Notes under the pieces: generated by a model
What the model was told of the DNA's origin: nothing
Database searches by the model: none
What the model saw: the letters and a program-made list of their open reading frames with translations, nothing else
NCBI GenBank assembly: GCA_024220525.1
Contig: JAMYWO010000085.1
Coordinates: 1-61,152 of the forward strand
DNA length: 61,152 bases
Origin: Cochliopodium minus
Taxonomy: Eukaryota; Discosea; Himatismenida; Cochliopodiidae
Reading direction: 5' to 3'
Program-made: the position numbers and the translations under genes
In this document: piece by piece, positions 23,515 through 34,002 of the stretch
How the letters are laid out: each line of letters starts with the position of its first letter
How positions within the stretch are numbered: position 1 is the stretch's first letter

Positions 23515-24504
23515 ATGAGCAAAGTAGATTTTCTGAAATCAATCGATATTCTAAAGAAACTCAACAATGATGATCTCCAAATTATTGACAAAAATCTGAA
23601 TGAGAAGAAATTCAAAAAAGGAGAGATAATTTATGAGAAGAATGTCAAGGGTAATCAATTTTTTGGTCTTATGCACAACTAAAACAGAATTTGATCTTAT
23701 TTAGTGAATGAAATTTTCTTTATTTTCGATGGATTGGTTGATTTTTATGCTTCATCTGGAAATGTAATTGATACTGAAGGGAAAGGATCATTCATCTTTG
23801 AAATGTCACTCATTTATGACGTATCATCACCAATCACGGTAAATAAATTTAAGCCTAACATAATAAAGAATTTCCATTAACTAAAATTCTTTAATAGTTG
23901 AAAGCACAAAGTGATACGTAATACTTATTCATCTAATATCAAATTTATTTTTTATTTTTTATTTTATTATAATAATAATTGTAAATTTCATCCTAAAATT
24001 TTTTATTTTTATTTTTTTTTTAATATTTTAAAAATAAAGGACAATATACACTTTCAAGAGAGAAGCTTTCGAAAAACATTTGAACACAGAAGATGTTGTC
24101 ACAGAATTATGGTACATAGCAACAAAGAAGTTTGAGGAATTCAAGAAAAGAATCAAAGAAGCTAACTTTAGCGGAAATGTGAAGGATATAAACGAGGAAA
24201 GTAAAATTTATTACAGGAGAGTTTTTAATGATATCGACACAGAAAAGCAAGAGAAGATTGATTATTCCAAATTCAAAGATTTCATCAAAAAGTTGGACTC
24301 CAAAGAGATTTACAATGAGAAGAAAATTGAAGAATTGTTCAATAGCATTGACATCAACAAGAGGTAAATATTTTTTTTTTCATTAAATTTTTTTTTTGAA
24401 TAATTTTTATTTTTTTGAAAACTATTCGTTGGTGACTTAGCAAATTTCTTGAATTTGATGAGTTCTTGGAATCTTTGCATCACTTCAAAGATATTTGCAA
24501 TTAA
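23515..24504 (+). CDS. cyclic-nucleotide-binding-like domain plus EF-hand pair
   Basis: Predicted 225-aa protein, five exons: 23515-23650, 23705-23838, 23898-23917 (20 nt), 24040-24363 and 24441-24504. The N-terminal ~115 residues follow the cNMP-binding beta-roll pattern: LKKLNNDDLQ.I...L....FKKGEIIYEKN, IFFIFDGLVDFY, GSFIFEMSLIYDVSSPITLKA. The phosphate-binding cassette lacks the classic GE..L...R..A signature, so nucleotide binding is doubtful. The C-terminal part has two EF-hand-like loops: DIDTEKQEKIDYSKF, and DINKRSKFLEFDEF across the last intron. The second is non-ideal. A calcium-responsive regulatory subunit is inferred. It is followed 146 bp later by the multicopper oxidase gene. 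Confidence 0.7.
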
Positions 24505-24649
24505 AGCTTTTAAAAGAGAATTAAACATTTTAAAAGACATTATCCAGAAAGAACTTTTTTTTTTCTTTGATTTTTTTTAACTTTTTTTTTTTTTTATTTT
24601 TTATAAATTTATAAAGAATAAAAATATAAAAATATAAAAAAATATAATA

Positions 24650-27600
24650 ATGAGATTTCTATTATCTCTTTTGTTGGTGATGATGGTTTTCATTTTGATT
24701 GTAAATAGTGGGTAATAACAAATAAATAAGGAATAAAAACATGATTTTCGTAAAATTAATAATCCTTGTTCAATAATTACAAAAGGGTGATCAAAGATAG
24801 AAGAGATGGATCAATAGAAAGATTGGATGTGAGAGATAAATTGAAAATAGACAAATCATTCAAATGGGTGTTGAAATACCATCTCATTACACCAGATGGA
24901 CCAAATAAAGAGCCATTCATAGCTCTGGGTATTGATTCAAATGATGGCAGAGGTCCACAAACACCAGGACCAATGATAACAATCGAAGAGGATGATGTAG
25001 TAGAAATCAATTTGAGCAATGAGAGCGGATTTTCTACTTCTTTACATTTCCATGCATTTGATCAATATGATACTTTATATTCAGATGGGGGTACTCTTAT
25101 ATTAATTTTTTATTCAAATTCTAATCTATTCGTCAATTTTTTCATTCAGAGAAAATTTCATTTTTAAAATTTTTTTTTTTTTATTTAATTAAAAGTGACT
25201 TGGGTTACCCAATGGCCAATCCCTGATAAATCTTCTTACAGATACGTTTTCAAAGCAAATAATCCTGGGAGCTTTTGGTATCATGGTCATTTTGGTAAAG
25301 AGAGAATTTAAAATTGAAATAATGAATAAAAATAATAAAAATGATTAAATTAAAAAATTAAATCAAAAAAAAAAATTAAAACTTTAAAAAACTTTCAAAA
25401 AAAATTTCAAAAAATAATAGACATTGACATGATAGACCAATTTGTTGGTATCATTAATGTGATTGAAAAAAAATCTGTCAACCCTTATAAGTCTGAATAC
25501 ACAGCTGACAAATCCATCATTGTTTCTGGTAAATAATTTCAATCTTTAAATAGAATGAAACCAACAATTTATTTATTCTTCTAAAACAAGGATTACCATC
25601 AATACCAGCAACAGCAGGTTTAATTTTTTGTTAATTAATAATTTTACTCATTTTATTATTGACCTTTTTATAATTTTATTATTCATTTTTCTACTTATTA
25701 ATTATTTTTATTTTATTTTTATTTTATTTATTTACCAATTTATTATTTTTTTTAATTTTTTTATTACTTTTTAAAATTTATTCGAAATTAAATTCCATTA
25801 CTTATCATTTTTTTTTAAATTTTTTTTTCAATTAAAGGATTTCTTTAAAATTTCTTCATTTTATTTCATTTTTTCTTCATTTTTTTTATTTCTGAATTTT
25901 TTTATTTTTTTTTTTCACAAAGGATTTTTGTACAACCAATTTTATTTGAGACAAAAAAACAAAGAGAAGCCAGATTTCCAATATACTAAAAAATACCTCA
26001 TCAATGGGAAATCTAGTCTTGATCCTCACATAGTCCCTATTCAAATTGGTCAAATCATCAGACTCCGAATTACTAATGCCAACTTTGAAGATGAAAGTAA
26101 AAAAATATAATAAAGAAAAAATATAATAAAAATAAAAAGCGAAAAAATTTAAAAGAAAGTATAAAACAAAAATATAATAAATTCAAAAATTGAAAAAATA
26201 AATTATTAAAAAAAAAAATTAATATCAAAAATTTATTAACAGGAAAAATATTATAAAATAAAAATTAAACAAAAATTTGAATCAACTAGAGATAACAGAA
26301 TAAAAATAAAATAATAATTTTTTTATACAAAAAAATACGAATAAGTTTAAGAAAAAATAAAGTTATTGAAAAAATAAATAAAAATTAATTAAAATTAAAT
26401 TTAAAATTAAAATTAAAATAAAATTATTATAGTTAATGTTGAATAAAAATTTAATTTTTTTTATTTGAAAAAAGTTGGCATAACAGTTGAAGGACATGAA
26501 TACGAGATAATAGCATATGATACACAATACACAGAAAGAGTAAAGGTAGAAGAAGGAGGATACATAGAAATATTCAATTCCCAAAGGTGCGACATTTTGA
26601 TAAAAGGGAAGTCTACTCCTCAATCCGATAATTTCAGAATAAATGTCATCGCTTTAAATTCTGAAGAAGATCCTTCTCAAAGTGTTTTTGCAGTTTTGAA
26701 TTATGAAGGAGTGCACCCGAAAAAAGATCCTATAACTTTTCCTTTGCCAGAAGGTTCTTTTTTTTTTTTTTGTTAACCATACATTTTTTTTTTATTTTCA
26801 TTTTTTTAATATTATTATTTTATTTTTTTATTTTATTTTATTTTTTTTTTTATTTTCATAAGTAATTTTCATTTCTATAGATTTTTTTAAAAATTTTTTA
26901 TTTTAATTATTTTCTTCATTTTTCTTGTTTAATATTATACATTTTTTATTTTTTATTATTTTTTATTTTTTATTAACTTTTTTTTGAAATTTCTCTTTTT
27001 TTTTTCAGAATTTTTTCTTATTTGATTTCTTTTTATTTTTTTTTTTCTTATTTTTTTTCTTTTAGAATTTCCTGACGTGGTTGAAGCATTTCCTCATCCA
27101 AAGGCTTACCAAGCTCCTCCCAACAAAGCAGATAAAATGGTGGAAATAAAGATTCATTCATTTGAAGAAAACAAAGTGGTTTATCAAAACTCATCATCAT
27201 CTGATTTCTCTTTTAAATTGAGTATTCTTTTTTAAATACTTTTTACTTTTTTTAAAATTTCTATTTTTATTTTATTATTTTTTGTTTTTTGTTTTTTGAT
27301 AATTTATTTTTTATTTTTTTATTTTTTTATATTTTTTAATATTTTTTTTGATTTTTTAGATTTTTTCAATTTTTTAGATTTTTTTATATTTTTTTATTTT
27401 CATTTTTTATTTTTTTGATTTTTTTGATTTTTTTGATTTTATTTTTTATTTTTCGATTTTTTTATAATTTATTTATTTATTTTTTTAATTTTTAATTTGA
27501 TTTTAATATATTTTGTATTTTTGTATTTTTGTATTTTGTATTTTTATATTTTATATTTTTTTATTTTTTATATTTTTTTATTTTTTATTTTTTTAAAAAA

Positions 27601-28852
27601 TAGGTATTGATGGATCTGATTACACTAGATTTGAATTTCCGAGAATACCCACCATTTACGATTACAAACAAACAACAGTGAACAGGATTGATATCAAACT
27701 GGGAAGCACTTATGATTTTATTGTGTACAACTACGATCTTGATCCTCATCCTTATCATGTCCATGGGTATAATAAAATAATAAAAAAAAAATATAAAAAA
27801 ATTTAATTTAATTATGAAAAAAATTAAATAAAATTAATCAACAAAAAATTTTATAAAAAAAATAAAAAATTTTTCTCGATTAAAAAATTTAAATAAAAAA
27901 AAAGTTTATTTCAAAAAAAAAAATTAAAAATTAAAGTTTAATTTAATCAAATTTTAAAAATAAAAAGTTTAAATTAACATAATTTTTAAAAATGTTAATT
28001 TAATAGAAAATTTAATTTATTTTTTATTAAGATATCGCTTTTATACTCTTGGAAGGGGATTTGGAAAATTCGATATTTCTAACGATGGCCATTCTTTGAA
28101 TACAGAAAATCCTCTCAGAAGAGACACTGTGCATTTAGAAGGAGCCATACCTTGTATTCCTCAAGACAACGGACAAGTATTCTGAATTAAAAAAAAAAAT
28201 ATTTACATTTACTTTAAAAAAAATATTTCTTTTATATAAAAATATTTCTCATTTTATTTAAATATTTCTTATTTAAAAAAATTTTTGAATTTTTTTTTTT
28301 ATAACAAAGGACAATTGTGTTACTAATTCCACCATTTGTGGAGAATCTAAAGCCTGTAATTATCTTTCACCAGTTATGGGAGGGAAAACACCTTCGTGGA
28401 CTGTTTTCAGGATTTTTTTTGGTATAACTGTTTGATCAAATTTTTTTATTATTTTTGTTTATTTCAAAAAGAATTTTTGTTTAATTTTTAATTTTTTTTT
28501 TATAATAATTTTTTTTATTAATTTTTAATTTTTTTTAGATCATGAAGGACCATTTGTTAGTCATTGTCATATCTCTTCACATATGCAATTAGGTCTCATG
28601 ATGATTTTTATTGTGGATGATGGACAAAAAGGGTATAATAGTCTCCCTGACCCTTCCAACTTACCTCTTTATGGTTATGACTTGAACTTTTTGTTAGAGA
28701 GACTCTCAGACAAAAATATTGTTTGTAAAAATAGAACTGGCTTGATTGCTTTTCTTGTAGTCGTTGTTTGTTTGCTTGTTGCTTCATTGGTTTTTATTTT
28801 TTTGTTTCAGTACATCAGATACACAAAAAGAAAAAACATACAAAAGATTTAA
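24650..28852 (+). CDS. membrane-anchored multicopper oxidase (laccase/ferroxidase type)
   Basis: Predicted 647-aa protein, twelve exons: 24650-24711, 24786-25090, 25196-25294, 25421-25528, 25591-25617, 25923-26096, 26475-26753, 27066-27221, 27604-27766, 28032-28176, 28310-28421 and 28539-28852. The N-terminus is a signal peptide (LLSLLLVMMVFILIV). All four copper motifs are present: LHFHAF (H108, H110), WYHGH (H152, H154), HPYHVHG (H452, H455, H457), and HCHISSH (H552, C553, H554, H558) with Leu563 at the axial type-1 position. A single TM helix near 611-633 and a basic tail RYTKRKNIQKI anchor it with the catalytic part outside the cytosol. It oxidises a substrate with reduction of O2 to water. 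Substrate class (phenol, Fe2+, other) cannot be read. HFH replaces the usual HWH. Confidence 0.92.
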
Positions 28853-28875
28853 AAATTAAAAAGGGATTTTTATTT

Positions 28876-29976
28876 TCAAAAATTATTTAAATCTTCTTCA
28901 AATTCTAAAAATACTTGCCTACTTTTGCTATAATTAGAAGGATTGTAACAATAGTTTAAAATCTTTAAGATCAAAGGTTTGGGGAAATTGAAAGAAGTGT
29001 TCTTAAAATAAGTTTTGAAACAAAGAAAAAGGTTGGGAATGAAAACTTGGGAATGAGGAAAATATTTGTTTCTTTTCAAATTCCATAACTTTGATTTCAA
29101 ATAATCAGAATAAACTTCTTTCAAACGATTTTTCAAATCATTATCTCTAATTCTGAAAAAGATATCAATTGAAAATAAAACAATCATACAATAAAGGTGT
29201 TCGAGATCACAGGACAATTTCCTCGTATTGGCGAATGAACGAGGGAGTATAATTTTGTTGGTGGCATTAGATGTAAAGGGAGGAATTCCAGCTTTGTTTT
29301 CTATCATGAACTTGAGTATTTCCGGACGACAATCCACTTTGAAAAGATAAGATGTTAATACTGTTTTATTGGGGTTGAGATGATTTACATCAACTTTGTT
29401 ATCAATCAAAAGCTTTATCATTTCAATGTCAAGATTAGGGTGTTTGATGAGTTTATGAAAAACATTATCTGAAAAACTTGTGAGATTTAAATCTGCTTTC
29501 TTATCAATCATATACTCAATCATTTCAACACTCAGATTTTTATGTTCAAACAAATAGAGAATGGGAAAATCTCTATTTGTTGGTTTATTTATTTCTGCTT
29601 TATTTTCCACTAAGTATTGAATTGTTTGTAAGGATAATTCATTTTTGATTGCATGTAGAAGCATGTTTCCTTTTGAATGGAGGGGATCACTTTTTGAATC
29701 AACAAGTAATTTGATGGTTTCAAATGAGGTATTTTTATTATCACAAGCCAAATCAAGAGGCAAATATCCATTTGTACATAATTGTTGGACATTCGCTTTT
29801 TGATCCACCAAATATTCAATCAGATCAAAGGAAATAATAGGATTCTTGCAAGCTGTATGTAAAACATTATATCTGTATTTTCCATAACTATTGATATCTG
29901 CTTTTTTTTCAATCATTTCTTTTATTTCACTCAAAGAAACATAGGGAGATCCAAGTTTCAATATCAAATTTCCCAT
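28876..29976 (-). CDS. ankyrin-repeat protein with conserved C-terminal module (ANK1)
   Basis: Intronless 366-aa protein. About six ankyrin repeats cover residues 10-230 in the lineage-specific style LHTACKNP..S.D.IEYLVDQKA and LLIDNKVDVNHLNPN. A linker follows. The C-terminal ~60 residues (QVFIPNLFLCFKTYF...FNFPKPLILKILNY) form a module that recurs in the ankyrin gene at 37495-38630, the broken copy at 40678 and the cytosolic tail of the GLUG protein at 41920. The hydrophobic-helix plus F-P-K-P-L pattern recalls the short C-terminal adaptor boxes of ankyrin proteins that dock on cullin ligases, but this is inference. It is convergent with the multicopper oxidase gene, 23 bp apart. Confidence 0.8.
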   Translation of the reverse strand: MGNLILKLGSPYVSLSEIKEMIEKKADINSYGKYRYNVLHTACKNPIISFDLIEYLVDQKANVQQLCTNGYLPLDLACDNKNTSFETIKLLVDSKSDPLHSKGNMLLHAIKNELSLQTIQYLVENKAEINKPTNRDFPILYLFEHKNLSVEMIEYMIDKKADLNLTSFSDNVFHKLIKHPNLDIEMIKLLIDNKVDVNHLNPNKTVLTSYLFKVDCRPEILKFMIENKAGIPPFTSNATNKIILPRSFANTRKLSCDLEHLYCMIVLFSIDIFFRIRDNDLKNRLKEVYSDYLKSKLWNLKRNKYFPHSQVFIPNLFLCFKTYFKNTSFNFPKPLILKILNYCYNPSNYSKSRQVFLEFEEDLNNF

Positions 29977-30279
29977 TTTTTTTTTTTTATTTATAATATT
30001 TTTTCAGAGAAAAAAAAATTAATAAAAAAAATAAAAATAGAAAAAGTTCAAGGATTTGAACAATTTGACTAATGATTAATCTTTGATTTTCAGATCAAAC
30101 TAAAAAATAATTAAAAAAAAAAATTTAATTATATAAAATTAAAAACACCGAAATTTGAAAAAAAAAAAGAGAAAAAAACAAGATTGTTAGAATTTATTTT
30201 TATTTTTTAAATCAAAAAATTAAAATTAAAAGAAAAAAAAAAAACTAAACCTCAAACCTCAAAAAAAAATCAAACAAAA

Positions 30280-30792
30280 ATGCAAAAAGAAGGAGAAAAA
30301 TCAGAATTAGTTTCTACCATCAAACAAGTTGGGGAAATCACTGGACATAAAATAAAAGAAGTTGGACATGACATCAATGCAGGTCTCAAAGAAAACATCG
30401 GGGTTGGAGTTGGAAACTATTCTTCTGAAGTGGATCACTATGCATCTGAAAAACATAAAGAGAAATATGAAGAGAAAAAACAAGAATTTAAAGAGGAGAG
30501 AGAAGAAAGAAAGAAACAAAAAGAAATAGAAAAAAAAGAAGAAGAACAAAGAAAACTCAAGGAAATTGAAAAAGAAGAACAAAGAAAAAAAGAAGAAGAA
30601 CAAAGAAAAATAGATTTTGAGAACACTGGAATGGTTGGACATAAGATTTATGAAATGGGGAATAATGTGAATGCAAGTCTCAAGGAAAACATTGGAATTG
30701 GATTTGGGGACCACTCTTCTGAAGTTGATAGAGACAGAGCTGAAGAACACAAAGACAAATATGAAGAACTTAAAGAAAAAGAAAATAAATAA
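30280..30792 (+). CDS. GHK-EVGH repeat protein A (unrecognised family, two repeats)
   Basis: Intronless 170-aa, highly charged protein. Two copies of a ~45-residue unit are present: GHKIKEVGHDINAGLKENIG + GVGNYSSEVD + HKEKYEEK, then a second starting GHKIYEMGNNVNAS. They are separated by a Lys/Glu-rich, probably helical or coiled-coil linker. The N-terminus MQKEGEKSE(L/F)VSTIKQVGEITG is shared with the two paralogs downstream. There is no signal peptide or TM. The composition (Gly in the repeat core, Lys/Glu elsewhere) is like stress-related hydrophilins, but I recognise no named family. The leader just before the ATG (AAAAACTAAAC... CAAACAAAA) is shared by the three paralogs, suggesting duplicated promoters. 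Confidence 0.7.
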   Translation: MQKEGEKSELVSTIKQVGEITGHKIKEVGHDINAGLKENIGVGVGNYSSEVDHYASEKHKEKYEEKKQEFKEEREERKKQKEIEKKEEEQRKLKEIEKEEQRKKEEEQRKIDFENTGMVGHKIYEMGNNVNASLKENIGIGFGDHSSEVDRDRAEEHKDKYEELKEKENK

Positions 30793-31405
30793 AGATTTGA
30801 ATCTTTGAAAAATTTCTCTGTTTTAAAAAAAAATAAATAAAAGATTTAAAAAAAAACAAAATTTTATATTTTTTTTTCAAAACATTGTCCCAACAAATTT
30901 TTCTGTTTGATTCAACAAATATTATTTTAAAAAAATTTAATTGTGAAGTTAAGAATGTATTTTTTATTATTTTTTTATATTAATTTTTTTTCAAAATTGA
31001 TTCAAAATGTAAACTGGAGATTGTTGATAATTTTCAAAATTATTAAGAGTTTTACCACAAAACACATTTTCTGATTCTTTAATATATATACTTTTCTGTG
31101 AAAAATAGATCAAAGAAAATTTTGATTTTAAATTTAAATTTGAAAAAAGGTTTGAGAAGAATTAATTTGATTGCTAATCTTTTGATTGCTTATCCAAATT
31201 GTCATAATTTCAGGGTTTATATTTTTAATTTGGGAAATTGATCAAAAAAAATTAATTAATTGTGACGAAATTTGAAATTTTCAAAAAAAAAAAAAATTAT
31301 AAATAAAAATAAATAAATTCGGTGATTTTTCTTTTGATCAAATACAAAAAATTAATATTGAAAGAAAAATAAAAAAAAAAAAACTAAAACAAAACAAAAA
31401 CAATA
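30793..31405. other. intergenic between repeat proteins A and B
   Basis: AT-rich spacer, no supported gene. The last ~40 bases (A-run then ACTAAAACAAAACAAAAACAAT) resemble the leaders of the two other paralogs and are presumably the duplicated proximal promoter/5' UTR. Confidence 0.5.
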
Positions 31406-31669
31406 ATGCAAAAAGAAGGAGAAAAATCAGAATTCGTTTCTACCATCAAACAAGTTGGGGAAATAACTGGGAGTAAATTGAAAGAAGTTGGACATAATGT
31501 GAATGCAGGTCTCAAAGAAAAGATCGGGGTTGGAGTTGGAAACTATTCTTCTGAAGTGGATCACTATGAATCTGAAAAGAATAAAGAGAAATATGAAGAG
31601 AAAAAACAAGAATTTAAAGAGGAGAGGGAAGAAAAGAAGAAACAAAAAGAAATTGAAAAACAAAATTAA
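31406..31669 (+). CDS. GHK-EVGH repeat protein B (short paralog, one repeat)
   Basis: Intronless 87-aa paralog. It has the family N-terminus MQKEGEKSEFVSTIKQVGEI, one repeat unit (GSKLKEVGHNVNAGLKEKIG, GVGNYSSEVD, NKEKYEEK) and a short Lys/Glu tail ending KEIEKQN. It equals protein A truncated after its first repeat and linker start, so it is either a genuine one-unit member or a 3'-truncated duplicate. Function unknown. Confidence 0.65.
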   Translation: MQKEGEKSEFVSTIKQVGEITGSKLKEVGHNVNAGLKEKIGVGVGNYSSEVDHYESEKNKEKYEEKKQEFKEEREEKKKQKEIEKQN

Positions 31670-32628
31670 AATTGAATGTTTGTTGATTAATTTATTCTTA
31701 ATAAAATAAAATCTAAAAAATTTGTTTTTTTTGTTTCTACTATTTCTTAAATAATTTGAATATTCACTCGAGTATTAAAATAATTTTGTATACTATTTCA
31801 GAATGGAAAGAAAAATGGATGTTGTTTTCCAAATAAATTTAAAAAATTCACAAATTTAAATTAAAAAATCAAAATTAGATCCTTTACAGATCAAAATTTT
31901 TCTTTGCTAGTAAAGGATCTAAATTATTTTTAAATTCAGAAAATAATTTGGAATTAGTTAAAGGATTTTAAATTTTAAAATTTAGCTTCATTTATTGATT
32001 TATTGAACAAACTTTAACATGAATATAAATTATTTGAAAATTAAATCGTTCTTTTTAGTGAATATTTTATTGAAGAATTGAAAAAAATTAAAATTTCTTT
32101 TCCTATTTTTTGGAGATGTCAAAATTTTACAACAGTTTAAAATTTGTTAGCAACAAATTTAATTCCGCTAACAAAGTTGTAATTTGGTTGGACATGTCTT
32201 CAAATTTTTCAATACAAAATCACTCAAAAAAATGTTCAATCTTAAAAAAGAGTTTTCTAGAAAACAGAAGAAGAACAAAAGGTAAAATTCAATTTTTTGG
32301 TAATAAAATTGTAAACGTTCCAAAACAAACTATTATGAGAATCCAAAGAAAGAATTTAAATAAAATAAATTTTTTTTATTCAGTGAAAAATATTTTAATT
32401 TATTATTCTCTAAAGATATATTCCAAAAATGTTGATTTCTAGATCCATTTAATTCAATTTAAATTTTAAAATCCAAAAATTAAAATATTGGTGAAAAAAT
32501 AATTATTGGTGAAAATTAATTTGAAAAAAGTAGATTCGCTGATATTTAATCGATTTTTTATAAAAATGATTGTTTTGAAAGACAGAAAAAAAAAAAAAAA
32601 CTAAAAACAAAAACAAAAACAAACAAAA
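31670..32628. other. 959-bp intergenic, no supported gene
   Basis: AT-rich spacer between paralogs B and C. One open stretch (32110-32442) lacks domain-like content or codon regularity and is not called. A hairpin lies at 31875-31922. The end carries the family leader (A-run, ACTAAAAACAAAAACAAAAACAAACAAAA) before the next ATG. Confidence 0.5.
31875..31922. repeat. 13-bp perfect inverted repeat, 22-nt loop
   Basis: TTAGATCCTTTAC (31875-31887) and GTAAAGGATCTAA (31910-31922) are exact reverse complements. It lies in the spacer between repeat-protein genes B and C. A hairpin RNA, a terminator-like structure or a mobile-element trace are all possible. Confidence 0.65.
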
Positions 32629-33872
32629 ATGCAAAAAGATCAAAGTAACAAAGGACAGGAAAAATCAGAATTTGTTTCTACCATCAAACAAGTTGGGGAA
32701 ATCACTGGACATAAAATAAAAGAAGTTGGACATGACATCAATGCAGGTCTCAAAGAAAAAGTAGGGGTTGGAGTTGGGAACTATTCTTCTGAAGTGGATC
32801 GCTCACAATCTGAAAAACACAAAGAGAAGTATGAAGAGAAAAAACAAGATTTTAAAGAAGAGAGAGAAGAAAAAAAGAAAAGAAAAGAAGAAGAAAAAAA
32901 AGAAAAGAAGAAACAAAAGGAAAATGATAAAGAAGAAAAAAGAAAACAAGAATTCGAAGAAACAGGAAAAGTGGGCCACAAAGTACAGGAAGTAGGACAC
33001 AATGTGAATGCGACTCTCAAGGAAAACGTGGGATTAGGAGTAGGTAATTACACATCAGAAGTTGATAGGGAGAGGGCTCAAGAACACAAGGAGAAATATG
33101 AGGAGATAATAGAGAAAGATGAAAGAAAAGATGGAGAAAATAAAGAGGAGTCGAAAGATATCTTTGGAGATAAAAGAGATGAAGAAAAAATTGAAACCAA
33201 AAAAGAAGAAGATAAGACAGAAAAAGGTGAAACAAGTATCTATGGACACAAAGCCCAAGAATTGGGACACAATGTAAATGCCAAGATGAAAGAGAATCTT
33301 GGTAAAAAAAAGTTCTTTCAAGAAAATATTTAAAACATTACTTCAATTTATAATTTTTAATAAAATTTCGCCTTTGAATTTATAATTTAATTTTTTTTGG
33401 AATAGGGTTTGGATTTGGGGACTACCCTTCCGAAGTTGACAAGGAAAAAGAAGAGGAGCACAAAGAAAAATACTCAGAAAAAGTGAAAGAAGAATCCAGC
33501 AACACTGAAGTGAAAGACTCTGTACCTATTGTTCACAAAATCAAAGAAGTTGCTCACAGTTTCAATGCAAGTATGAAAGAATTGATTGGTAAATAAAATT
33601 TATTAAAAAATTGATATTCTTAAAATTAAATTCTTTTTAACTCACTTTATTTCTTTTTTTATAAAAAAGGTATTGGAGTTGGAAATTACTCTTCTGAAGT
33701 TGACAGAGAACTTATTGGGATCCATCACCAAAAGTATGAAGAGAAAACCCTTGAAATAAAAAGAGAGAAGGAGCTCAAGGAAAAAGAGAAAGAGAAAGAG
33801 AGGGAGAGAGAACAAAAAGAAAAAGAAAAATTACAAGAAGTTAAAGAGCCTTCTAACGATGAGTTACTTTAA
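32629..33872 (+). CDS. GHK-EVGH repeat protein C (four repeats)
   Basis: Predicted 352-aa protein, three exons: 32629-33301, 33406-33588 and 33670-33872. Four units, each GHKxxEVGHxxNAxxKExxG, G(V/F)GxYxSEVD, HKxKYxEK, are separated by Lys/Glu-rich linkers. Units 3 and 4 are each cut by a phase-1 intron at exactly the same place, after KEN(L)G / KEL(I)G, before G.GVGNY/GFGDY. Units 1 and 2, and paralogs A and B, have none. This shows internal duplication of an intron-bearing unit, or intron loss elsewhere. There are no signals for secretion or membranes. Family and function unknown. Linkers of this composition usually form single helices or coiled coils. Confidence 0.7.
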
Positions 33873-34002
33873 AAAAAAAATTAATGTTAATTTGTAAAAA
33901 ATTATTAATTAAAAATTGATGTTCAAAAATTATTTTTATTTAAAAAGTTTCAAAATCATTTGTTTTAAGATCTTTTATTTTTTAGTTATGTTTTTTACTT
34001 AA

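Noticed and set aside
32110-32442. 110-residue frame between repeat-family genes B and C
   Set aside because: Lys/Asn/Phe composition expected from AT-rich spacer; no leader, domain or paralog.
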